DNA of 64,000 nt from Clostridia bacterium (GTDB lineage Bacteria; Bacillota; Clostridia; Christensenellales; Aristaeellaceae): the NCBI GenBank assembly GCA_017397895.1, contig JAFQHP010000009.1, positions 1 through 64,000 of the forward strand, read 5' to 3'. Positions within the stretch are counted from its first letter, which is position 1, and each line of letters begins with the position of its first letter. The notes beneath the pieces were generated by a model that was not told the origin of the DNA, did not search any database, and was given only the letters and a program-made list of their open reading frames with translations. Made by a program: the position numbers and the translations under genes. Below are positions 34,443 through 42,958 of the stretch, one piece after another.

Positions 34443-34771
34443 ATATCACAAAAATCGGCCTCCTGGGGGAATTGCGTGCCGAGTATGCCCTGAAAAAGCG
34501 GGGCATACGCATCCTTCATCGCCGCTTTCAGACGCCCCACGGAGAAATTGACCTGATTGCAAAAGACGGCGATGTGCTGGTATTTGCCGAAGTGAAATAC
34601 CGCCCCTTGGGCCGCATGGGCGAAGGGGCGCAGGCTGTGGACACACAAAAGCGAAGGCGCCTGCGCTATGCCGCCTCCCGTTATCTTTCCGCTCATCCTG
34701 TCCCTTTCTTCCGCTTTGATGTGGTGGAAATCACCGCCGCCGGTGTGCGGCATATTCCAAATGCTTTTTAA
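34439..34771 (+). CDS. YraN/UPF0102 family nuclease-like protein
   Basis: The 110-residue protein has the restriction-endonuclease-like core of the UPF0102 family: GELRAEYALKKRGIRIL, then HGEIDLIAKDGDVLVFAEVKYR (Glu-Asp-Glu-X-Lys nuclease motif). Members are usually encoded next to rnhB or comM, as here, and are thought to act in DNA processing. The start overlaps the rnhB stop by 4 bases. Confidence 0.93.
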   Translation: MNITKIGLLGELRAEYALKKRGIRILHRRFQTPHGEIDLIAKDGDVLVFAEVKYRPLGRMGEGAQAVDTQKRRRLRYAASRYLSAHPVPFFRFDVVEITAAGVRHIPNAF

Positions 34772-34780
34772 GGAGCCGTT

Positions 34781-37700
34781 ATGCTTTCAAACAAGAAACG
34801 CACGCTCATCGCCCTGGGCATCCTGCTGGTTGTGGCACTGGGGATTTATTTCATTGCCCGTCCCGCCCCCTCCGATGCCACATACGAAAACCTCATCGAA
34901 AACGGCAGCTTCCTGGATACCGACGCAGAGGGCATGCCCGCCTCCTGGTATACCAGTTCCTATTTCCATAAAGATGAAACCGCCTATGATGTAACGGAAG
35001 AAGGCGCGCATATCGTCAATTCCAGGCTCAACGACGCCCGCTTTGCCCAGACGGTGTCGGTAGCCCCGGATACGCTGTATTGCCTGCGGGGCTACATCAA
35101 GGCGGAAACGGAAGGCGGCCGGGGCGCCAATCTTTCCATTGAAGATGTGTACGCCTTTTCCGAGTCCGTTTATTCCACCGGCGGGGAATGGCAGGAAGTG
35201 GTTTTGTACGGCCGCACCGGCCAGAAGCAGGACCGGCTCACCGTGTACGCCCGCCTTGGCGGCTACAGCGGCGAAAGCGTGGGCGAAGCCTGGTTCCGGG
35301 ATATCACGCTGAACCGGGTGGATACCGTTCCCGAAGGCTATTTTGCCGAAGACTTCTTCCCCTATCAGAATGAAAATGCCGCTGCTTCCGCTGCCGGGGA
35401 AACAACCGGCGCTTTCACCATTGCTCTTACATGCCTTGCCTATTGCGCCGCCTTCTTTTTCCTGAAAAAGCGGCTGCCCCAGGGCCCGGTGTACGAAAAG
35501 AAAAAAGGCCAGGCGGCCGCTGCCCTGTGCGTGATGCTGCTGGCGTTCGCCTCCCGGCTCATTGCCGCCCTGACGGTGCCCGGCTATGACGTGGATATCG
35601 GCTGCTTTATTTCCTGGGCCAATCACATGGCCGAAGTGGGCCCTGTCAATTTCTATAACACCATCAGCTTCTGCGATTATCCCCCCGGATATATGAATAT
35701 CCTGTGGGTGATTGGTATTTTGGGCAAAATGCTTGGCGGCGTAACGGAATGGATGGTAAAAATGCCCGCCGTGCTGTGCGATGTGATGATCTGCCTGGTA
35801 TTGTACCGGGAAGGCAAAATGCGTGCCAATCACCGCACCGGCCTGCTTGTCGCTCTCTTTTTCGCCCTGAACCCTGTTTCCTTCGTTTCCGGCGCCTGCT
35901 GGGGACAGACGGACAGCCTGATGGCACTGCTTTTGCTTGTTGCCGTGGTCAATCTGCTCCGCAGCCGGTGGATGTGGGCGCTGCCTGCCTATGTGGCAGC
36001 GGTGCTGATGAAGCCCCAGGCGCTGATGTTCGGCCCCATGGGCGTCGCTGCACTGGTTCTGCATCTGAAAAACGAAAAGTGCAGCAAAAAGAGCCTGAAG
36101 GATGTAGGGATGGGCCTCTGCCTTTCTCTCATGGTTTTCTGCGTCCTGGCGCTGCCCTTCATCGTCAATATCCAGGGGGAAAAGACAGGTCTTTCCTTCC
36201 TTTTGAACCTCTACGGCAACACCATGGGTTCCTACGGCTATACCACCATCAACGCCTGCAACCCCTATTTCCTGCTGGGCCTGAACTGGTACCCTTCCGA
36301 AAATAACGCCTCCGTCGCCGCTATGATCGTGACGGTGCTTCTTTCGACGGTGCCCGCCCTGTTCGCCTGCCTCCAAAACCGGAAGCAGCCCTGGAAGAAG
36401 GATTTTTCCCTCCTTTGCACCGCCGGCCTTTCCGGATTGCTGTTTGCGGTGGTCGGCGCGCTGTTCATCAGCAATTCCCTCACCTATGCCTCCCTTTCCA
36501 CCTGCATGATCGTCTACGCCGTGGCCCTTTGCTGCGTACAGTTTCTGATCAAAGGGGACATGAAGCAGCTGCCCGTCATAGCCGCCGCCATGTTGATTTT
36601 GCTGTTCTGCTGCGCCGGCATGATGCACGAAAGGTACCTGTTCCCGGTGGTGGTGCTGCTGATGCTGGGCTACGCCCTCACCAGAGACCGCCGTCTTCTG
36701 TCCCTTTCCCTCCTGGTCACCCTGGCCAGCTTCATCAATATCGCCTGTGTGCTGGACCGCAATATCCGCATCGGCGGTGTGGAGGCCCATCTGACGGCTC
36801 CTCTGTGCGCCATTGAAAGCGATATGACATGGCTGGAATATCTCTCCGCCCTTCTTACCTCCCTCAGCGCCCTTTTGTGCGTATATACCGCCCTGTCCCC
36901 CGCGCCTGCCATCCAGGAAGCAAAGCGGGAATCTGCCGTGCAGGAAAAGCAGCCTGCCCCTGCCTATGAAAAGCCCCATATCCCGGCGTTTACCCTGCGG
37001 GATTTCATCATCATGCTTTGCGGCACAGTCCTGTACGCCGTGCTGGCCTTTACCAATCTCGGTTCCTTAAAGGCCCCGGAAACTGCCTGGGTAACAAAAA
37101 GCGATACCGAATCTGTCCTTGTGGACCTGGGCGAAGAAAGAACCTTCTCCGTCCTTTACCATCAGGGCATCCACTGGCAAAACTCTACCTTCACCGTGGA
37201 AGCCGGCACCGATCAGCTCATCTGGGATTCCCGCGATGCCTCCCTCAATTACGGCGACTGCTTCAAGTGGCAGTATGTCACCGGTACCAACCATACCCCC
37301 CTCACCGGCCGGTACCTGCGCATCACTGCCGGCGCTTATGACCAGACCATCCACGAAATCATCCTGCGGGACTATGAAACAAAAGAAGCAATCCCATACA
37401 CCATCATCGAAAACTACGCCAACGAAACGGTAAACCATATTCTGGACGAGCAGGACACCCTGGAGGGCGAGCCCGGCTGGTATAACTCCACCTATTTTGA
37501 CGAGATCTACCACGCCCGCACCGGCTATGAGCATCTCCATTCCCTGCCCACCTACGAAACCAGCCACCCGCCCCTTGGCAAGGTGTTCATCAGCTGGGCC
37601 ATCGGCATTTTCGGCATGAATCCCTTTGGCTGGCGCTTTGCCGGCACCCTGGCCGGGGTGCTGATGCTGCCGGGGATGTACCTGCTGGGCCATCTGTTGA

Positions 37701-38845
37701 TCAAAAAGAAGTGGGGCGGCGCTTTCGCCATGCTGATGATGGCCTTTGACACCATGCACTTCACCCAGACCCGCATCGCCACCATCGACAGCTTTGTGGT
37801 ACTGTTCATCATCTGGGCCGTATACTGTATGCTGTACTGGTTCCAGATGGATTTCTATGGCAAGCCTTTCTGGAAAACACTTGTGCCCCTGGGCCTTTCG
37901 GGGCTGTTTTTCGGCCTTTCCATTGCCAGCAAGTGGACGGGCGTATACAACGGCGTGGGCCTGGCGGTGCTGTTCTTCTGGGGCATCTGGCGCAGGTTCA
38001 ATCTGTGGAAGGATGCCAAAGCCATCCCCGCCGCAAAGCGCACCGAGGAAGAAAAGAAAACGGCTGCCAAGGGGCACACCCTGCTCCTTTCCGTTGCCAG
38101 CTGCCTTGTGTTCTTCATTGCCATTCCGCTGCTTATCTACTACCTGTCCTACATCCCCTATTTTGCCTGGGAAGGCGGCGTCACCGTGAAAAAGGTGATC
38201 GAGGCTGCCGTGGGTGATTATTTCACCACCGGCCAGGTGGGCGGCATGCTGGGCTACCACGGCCAGCCCGGCCTTGGCATGGACCACGATTTCTATTCCC
38301 CCTGGTACGAATGGCCCATCATTGCCAAACCCATGTGGTACTGGAACTCCTCCTACAACACCCCGGAAGCCTCCTCCACCCTCATGGCTCTTGGCAATCC
38401 CGGCGTGTGGTGGGTGTGCCTGGCAGGCCTTGTGGGGATGGTACTGCTGTTCATTTTCCGCCGTGTACGCTGCGATGTGCAGCTGACGGAAGACAGGCAG
38501 CTGACGGGCGGCCTGTCCTTTGCCCTGTGGCCCAGAGAAGATGACGCCCGCTACGGGCTGATCCTCATCTGCTTCCTGGCCCAGTTTGTGCCCTGGGTGC
38601 TGGTGCCCCGCGGCACCTACATCTACCACTACTTCCCCAGCATCCCCTTCATCATCCTGGCAACTTCCCTGTGCCTGGAAAGGCTGCAGCAAAAATGGCA
38701 GAAGGCCGGGCTGATCCTGGTGATTGCCGTGCTTGCAGCGGCGATTTTCCTCTTCATTGCCTTCTTCCCCTATGCCAGCGGCGCCGTAGTGCCCCAGGCC
38801 TGGCTGGAAAGCATGAAGTGGTTCCCCCGCTGGCTGTGGTATTAA
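34781..38845 (+). CDS. Giant membrane protein with two glycosyltransferase modules, the second PMT (GT39)-like
   Basis: The 1354-residue protein has an N-terminal membrane anchor (about 10-28). A carbohydrate-binding-like beta domain (about 35-190, NLIENGSFLDTDAEG) follows. A first polytopic module (about 210-715) contains VPGYDVDIGCFISWANHMAE and DYPPGYMNILWV, resembling GT-C mannosyltransferases. An outside beta domain (about 765-890) resembles discoidin-type modules. A second polytopic module (about 895-1354) has the protein-O-mannosyltransferase marks YFDEIYHARTGYEH (catalytic Asp-Glu near 907), TSHPPLGKVFISW and IASKWTGVYNG. It should move a sugar from a lipid carrier to an exported acceptor. 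Two GT-C modules in one chain is unusual. It interrupts the usual yraN-comM order. Confidence 0.87.
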   Translation: MLSNKKRTLIALGILLVVALGIYFIARPAPSDATYENLIENGSFLDTDAEGMPASWYTSSYFHKDETAYDVTEEGAHIVNSRLNDARFAQTVSVAPDTLYCLRGYIKAETEGGRGANLSIEDVYAFSESVYSTGGEWQEVVLYGRTGQKQDRLTVYARLGGYSGESVGEAWFRDITLNRVDTVPEGYFAEDFFPYQNENAAASAAGETTGAFTIALTCLAYCAAFFFLKKRLPQGPVYEKKKGQAAAALCVMLLAFASRLIAALTVPGYDVDIGCFISWANHMAEVGPVNFYNTISFCDYPPGYMNILWVIGILGKMLGGVTEWMVKMPAVLCDVMICLVLYREGKMRANHRTGLLVALFFALNPVSFVSGACWGQTDSLMALLLLVAVVNLLRSRWMWALPAYVAAVLMKPQALMFGPMGVAALVLHLKNEKCSKKSLKDVGMGLCLSLMVFCVLALPFIVNIQGEKTGLSFLLNLYGNTMGSYGYTTINACNPYFLLGLNWYPSENNASVAAMIVTVLLSTVPALFACLQNRKQPWKKDFSLLCTAGLSGLLFAVVGALFISNSLTYASLSTCMIVYAVALCCVQFLIKGDMKQLPVIAAAMLILLFCCAGMMHERYLFPVVVLLMLGYALTRDRRLLSLSLLVTLASFINIACVLDRNIRIGGVEAHLTAPLCAIESDMTWLEYLSALLTSLSALLCVYTALSPAPAIQEAKRESAVQEKQPAPAYEKPHIPAFTLRDFIIMLCGTVLYAVLAFTNLGSLKAPETAWVTKSDTESVLVDLGEERTFSVLYHQGIHWQNSTFTVEAGTDQLIWDSRDASLNYGDCFKWQYVTGTNHTPLTGRYLRITAGAYDQTIHEIILRDYETKEAIPYTIIENYANETVNHILDEQDTLEGEPGWYNSTYFDEIYHARTGYEHLHSLPTYETSHPPLGKVFISWAIGIFGMNPFGWRFAGTLAGVLMLPGMYLLGHLLIKKKWGGAFAMLMMAFDTMHFTQTRIATIDSFVVLFIIWAVYCMLYWFQMDFYGKPFWKTLVPLGLSGLFFGLSIASKWTGVYNGVGLAVLFFWGIWRRFNLWKDAKAIPAAKRTEEEKKTAAKGHTLLLSVASCLVFFIAIPLLIYYLSYIPYFAWEGGVTVKKVIEAAVGDYFTTGQVGGMLGYHGQPGLGMDHDFYSPWYEWPIIAKPMWYWNSSYNTPEASSTLMALGNPGVWWVCLAGLVGMVLLFIFRRVRCDVQLTEDRQLTGGLSFALWPREDDARYGLILICFLAQFVPWVLVPRGTYIYHYFPSIPFIILATSLCLERLQQKWQKAGLILVIAVLAAAIFLFIAFFPYASGAVVPQAWLESMKWFPRWLWY

Positions 38846-38876
38846 GAAAAACAAAAGAACAAGGGAGGTGATCCTC

Positions 38877-40244
38877 TTGCCCAGGGAAACAATGCTTCAA
38901 TTGGAAAAGGAATGGGCTGATGCAGCCGGTATGCTGGAAAGCATCACATCCGCCATGCCCCTTTTCGCCTTGCCGGAGGATCACCCGGCCCATGCCCTCA
39001 CCCGCCTGAAGGACGCCTGCGACCGCCTGGCGGGGCTATTGCAGGAAACATCCGCTGCACCTTCCTTCCCCGCCGGTGCAAAGGACTGCATCCTGCAGGA
39101 AATGCAGCAGCTGCCCCGGCTGTGCGCCCCCCTTGCAAAAAGCTGGAGCGGTGCTGCCGGCGACCGTTTTCTCTCCTCCCTTCTGGAGCTGCAGCAGAAA
39201 ACCACCGCGCTTCTTTCCCGGATCACCCTGCCTGCCGATACTGCTAATGGAACCTTCGCCTTTTCCCTGCCCGGCCTTTCCGGTAAGCGTATCATCCTCC
39301 GCTGCGGCAACCTGGCTGCCAGCGAAGAAATGTACGATGCGGTTATCTGCTCTGCATTCAAGAACGAATATTTTCCCCTTTCCCACACCCTGATCGGTGC
39401 ATTACTGGAAGAAAAGGGCATCAGTGTGGATGCGCTGGCCCGCCGTCCGCAGATCGACCTGAAATCCATGGGCTGCTGGCTATCCGAAAAACTGGAAGGG
39501 AATTTTTCCCGCATTGGGTGTATTGAGCTGTTGGATTACCGCAATCTGCAGTATGAGGAGCAGATGGGCGATATGATGCTCAAAAGCGCCTTTGCCACGC
39601 TGCGCTTCCTGCTGGAGCAGGCCAGCATCCAGGGCATCCCCATCCGGCGCATCGCCCTGCCCATTCTCGGGGCAGGCAGCCAGGGCATCGAGCTTTCCTA
39701 CCTCATTCCCCCGCTGTACAATCAGTTCCTGGCCATGTTCGCCAATATCGACACCCTGGAATCAATCGATGTTTATGACCTGCGGGCGGACCGTATTGAC
39801 CAGCTTTCCCGCTATATCACAAAGCTGCAGCAAACAGGAAAGGGCGCTGCTCCCAGCGTGTTCATCAGCTACAACAGCAGCCAGAACGCTTTTGCCCATC
39901 AGGTATGGCAGGCGCTGAAAAATGCCGGCATTTCCGCCTGGATTGCGCCGGAATCCATCCCCTCCGGCTCCGATTATACCAGTGAGATTTCCAGGGCCAT
40001 TTCCGGTGTCCGTGCCCTGACGCTGCTGCTCACACCCCAGTCCCAGGCTTCCGGCTGGGTGCGCAAGGAAGTGGTTTCCGCCATCGGCGCCAACAAGCTG
40101 ATTCTGCCCATGCAATTGTCCCCCTTCCCGCTGAACGACAGCTTCCGCTATCTTTTGTCCGATGTACAGATCTATCCCCTGTGGGATCAGGACGAGCAGG
40201 CAAAGCCCGGCCTGATTGCCCGGGAAATCCAATCCAAGCTGTAA
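38877..40244 (+). CDS. Macro-like domain plus TIR domain protein (455 aa)
   Basis: The start is TTG 38877, placed 8 bases after a full AGGGAGGTGATCC ribosome binding site; the GTG at 38868 lies on top of it. An N-terminal helical region (about 1-115) precedes a macro-like alpha/beta domain (about 138-312) with YDAVICSAFKNEYFPL, TLIGALLEEKGI, FSRIGCIELL and the glycine loop RIALPILGAGSQG. The C-terminal TIR domain (about 325-435) has SVFISYNSSQN, SAWIAPESIPSGSDY and WVRKE, whose Glu (about 398) matches the catalytic Glu of NAD-cleaving TIRs. There are no membrane segments. TIR plus macro combinations occur in anti-phage NAD signalling; whether this one defends, signals or modifies ADP-ribose is not known. 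It sits between the double glycosyltransferase and comM in an otherwise conserved housekeeping operon. Confidence 0.8.
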   Translation: MPRETMLQLEKEWADAAGMLESITSAMPLFALPEDHPAHALTRLKDACDRLAGLLQETSAAPSFPAGAKDCILQEMQQLPRLCAPLAKSWSGAAGDRFLSSLLELQQKTTALLSRITLPADTANGTFAFSLPGLSGKRIILRCGNLAASEEMYDAVICSAFKNEYFPLSHTLIGALLEEKGISVDALARRPQIDLKSMGCWLSEKLEGNFSRIGCIELLDYRNLQYEEQMGDMMLKSAFATLRFLLEQASIQGIPIRRIALPILGAGSQGIELSYLIPPLYNQFLAMFANIDTLESIDVYDLRADRIDQLSRYITKLQQTGKGAAPSVFISYNSSQNAFAHQVWQALKNAGISAWIAPESIPSGSDYTSEISRAISGVRALTLLLTPQSQASGWVRKEVVSAIGANKLILPMQLSPFPLNDSFRYLLSDVQIYPLWDQDEQAKPGLIAREIQSKL

Positions 40245-40285
40245 TCCTTCATACCAAAGATCATCCATGAAACGGAGGGAATGCC

Positions 40286-41821
40286 ATGCTGGCACGCGCA
40301 TTATGCTACGCCCTGCAGGGGGTGGACGGCCAGCCGGTGCAGGTGGAAACCGATGTGTCCGGCGGCATGGGCCAGTTTTCCATTGTAGGCCTGCCGGACG
40401 CCGCCGTCCGGGAAAGCCGGGACAGGGTACAGTCCGCCCTGCGCAATTCCGGCTATGCGCTGCCCATTGGCCGCATTACGGTGAACCTTTCCCCGGCCGA
40501 CCTGAAAAAAGAAGGCGCTGTGTTTGATCTGCCCATTGCCGTTTCCATGATCGGCGCCAGCCGCCAGGCAGCCATGCCAAACCTGGATAAAACCCTGCTT
40601 CTTGGTGAGCTTTCCCTGGACGGCACCTTGCTTCCCATCCGCGGCGCCCTGTCCATGGTAATTTCCGCTATGCAGCATGGGGTGGATCAGGTGATATTGC
40701 CCCGGGAAAACGCCCTGGAGGTGCAGTCCATCAGCGGCATTTGCGTCTATCCCGCCGCCCACCTGAAGGAAGTGGTGCGCCATTTGAACGGCACCGAGCC
40801 CATCCTGGCCCAGCAGCAGCTTCCCTACGACGGCACCCTGTCCGCCCTGCAGACGGCCATGGACCTCAGCCAGGTAAAAGGCCAGCAGGGGGCGCGCCGT
40901 GCCCTGGAAGTGGCAGCCGCCGGCGGGCATAACCTGCTGCTGATCGGGGTGCCCGGCAGCGGCAAGACCATGCTGGCCCGGTGCCTGCCCGGCATTCTGC
41001 CTGCCATGACGTTTGAAGAATCCTGCGAAACCACCCGCATCCATTCCGTGGCCGGCACCCTGCCCGCCGGGCACGGCCTGATGAAGGAACGCCCCTTCCG
41101 CACGCCCCACCATTCCATCTCCATTCCGGCGCTGGTGGGCGGCGGCAGCGACGCCAAGCCCGGGGAGATTTCCCTGGCCCATAACGGCGTATTGTTCCTG
41201 GACGAAATGCCGGAATACTCACCCCATGTGCTGGAAGCCTTGCGCCAGCCCCTGGAGGACGGCAGCGCCACGGTATCCCGGGTGAAGGCCCGGGCGCAAT
41301 ACATGGCCCGTTGTATGCTGGTGGCGGGCATGAACCCCTGTCCCTGCGGCAACTTTGGCAGCCGCATCCGCAGCTGCACCTGCTCCGACAGCGCCATCCG
41401 CAAATATCTGGGCCGCATTTCCGGCCCCCTGCTGGACCGCATTGACCTGCAGGTGGAGGTGGACGCCGTGCCCGTCAGCGAAATTCAGTCTTCCGCCCCG
41501 GCGGAAAGCTCCGCCACAGTGCGGGAAAGGGTGGAAAAAGCCCGGCAGCTGCAGCACAAGCGCCTCTCTCCCTTCGGGCTGTACAATAACGCCCAGATGT
41601 CTTCCGCCGCCCTGAAGGAGCTTTGCCCCCTGTCCGACCCCTGCCAGATGCTGCTTGGCCGGGCAGTGGAAAAAATGGGCATCACCATGCGGGGCTATAC
41701 CCGCATTATCAAAGTGGCCCGCACCATTGCGGACCTTTCTGGCGAAGAAATGATCTCCCCCGCCCATATTGCCGAAGCTATCCAATACCGGGCGCTGGAC
41801 AGTAAGTATTGGGGGAAATGA
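40286..41821 (+). CDS. comM: ComM/YifB family Mg-chelatase-like AAA+ ATPase
   Basis: The 511-residue AAA+ protein has an N-terminal ChlI domain (about 20-140, VSGGMGQFSIVGLPD), Walker A GVPGSGKT (about 218-225), Walker B LFLDEMPEY and a C-terminal helical domain. ComM-type proteins are branch-migration helicases used in natural transformation and recombination in proteobacteria; in Clostridia the role is less clear. It lies directly before dprA, as is common. The RBS ACGGAGGG is well placed. Confidence 0.93.
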   Translation: MLARALCYALQGVDGQPVQVETDVSGGMGQFSIVGLPDAAVRESRDRVQSALRNSGYALPIGRITVNLSPADLKKEGAVFDLPIAVSMIGASRQAAMPNLDKTLLLGELSLDGTLLPIRGALSMVISAMQHGVDQVILPRENALEVQSISGICVYPAAHLKEVVRHLNGTEPILAQQQLPYDGTLSALQTAMDLSQVKGQQGARRALEVAAAGGHNLLLIGVPGSGKTMLARCLPGILPAMTFEESCETTRIHSVAGTLPAGHGLMKERPFRTPHHSISIPALVGGGSDAKPGEISLAHNGVLFLDEMPEYSPHVLEALRQPLEDGSATVSRVKARAQYMARCMLVAGMNPCPCGNFGSRIRSCTCSDSAIRKYLGRISGPLLDRIDLQVEVDAVPVSEIQSSAPAESSATVRERVEKARQLQHKRLSPFGLYNNAQMSSAALKELCPLSDPCQMLLGRAVEKMGITMRGYTRIIKVARTIADLSGEEMISPAHIAEAIQYRALDSKYWGK

Positions 41822-41822
41822 T

Positions 41823-42914
41823 ATGGAATATACCAAAGCGCAACTGGCCCGTATATGGCTGCGCTGTGCACCCCTTGGGGCATGGCGGCGGCTGGATAAG
41901 CTGAAGGAAAAACTGGGCTCTGCGGAAAATGTATGGGATTGCTTCACACCGGTGTATTACCACGAAATCGGCCCGGAATATTTTGCCCAGCTGGCGGATT
42001 TGCGGGCCGAAAAGCTGCGCAGCGTGCTGGCAGCCATGGAGGCCTTCCGGGTGCGGGCGGTGTTCCTGGGGGATGAAGAGTACCCTTCCCTCCTCTCCCA
42101 TATTCCGGACCCTCCGGACGTGCTCTTTGTGCAGGGCAACCCGAGCGCCCTGAACGCAAAAAGAGCGGTGGGCATTGTGGGCTCCCGGCGCACCAGCCGC
42201 TACGGTTCTTCCCAGGCCCGGAAAATTGCCGGGGAAATGGCTGCCGGCGGCGTATGCATCGTAAGCGGCCTGGCGCTTGGCATCGACACCGCTGCCCATG
42301 AAGGCGCATTAAAGGCCGGCGGCTGCACCATCGGCGTGCTGGGCTGCGGCCATGCCCATTTCTACCCTGCCGAAAACAAGGAAATGGCAAAGAAAATGAT
42401 TGCCTCCGGCGGCGCTGTCATCAGCGAATACCCGCCTGATACCCCGGGGCTTCCCTACCAGTTCCCGGTCAGAAACCGCATCATTTCCGGTTTATCCCAT
42501 GCCCTGCTTCTCATTGAAGCGGCGGAAAAGAGCGGCACCCACTCCACCGTGAACCACGCCCTGCACCAGGGCAGAGAGGTATTCGCCCTGCCCGGCAATG
42601 TGGATTCTCCCGGCAGCGCCCTGCCGCTGAAGCTGCTCAAGGAAGGTGCTTCCATCTGCACCTGCGGCAATGACATCCTGGCCGCCATGGGCTGGGAGGA
42701 AAAGGCGCCCCTGCAATTATCCCTCATGGAAAACGACCCGGATGCGGAGAACGACGTGATCCTCTCCGCCCTGGCCGTGGAAGAAAAATCCCTGGAAGAA
42801 TTGATTGAAATCACCGGCCTGCCAGCATCGGAATTGAGCATGCAGCTGACGCTGCTGGAATTGAACGGCCGTGTGGAGCGCCGTGCCGGCAGGGCATACG
42901 CCCGGGTGCGGTGA
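41823..42914 (+). CDS. dprA: DNA processing protein DprA
   Basis: DprA loads RecA on incoming single-stranded DNA. The start at 41823 follows GGGGGAAA and lies 1 base after the comM stop. The 363-residue protein has the N-terminal SAM-like region, the Rossmann-like core (about 105-300) with GSRRTSRYG, SGLALGIDTAAH and FPVRNRIISGLS, and a C-terminal winged-helix domain (about 305-363). It overlaps the leader of topA. comM plus dprA suggests DNA uptake or recombination capacity. Confidence 0.96.
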   Translation: MEYTKAQLARIWLRCAPLGAWRRLDKLKEKLGSAENVWDCFTPVYYHEIGPEYFAQLADLRAEKLRSVLAAMEAFRVRAVFLGDEEYPSLLSHIPDPPDVLFVQGNPSALNAKRAVGIVGSRRTSRYGSSQARKIAGEMAAGGVCIVSGLALGIDTAAHEGALKAGGCTIGVLGCGHAHFYPAENKEMAKKMIASGGAVISEYPPDTPGLPYQFPVRNRIISGLSHALLLIEAAEKSGTHSTVNHALHQGREVFALPGNVDSPGSALPLKLLKEGASICTCGNDILAAMGWEEKAPLQLSLMENDPDAENDVILSALAVEEKSLEELIEITGLPASELSMQLTLLELNGRVERRAGRAYARVR

Positions 42915-42958
42915 CCAATATAAAAAAACGCTTATTTCATAAACGGAGGAACAAAAAC

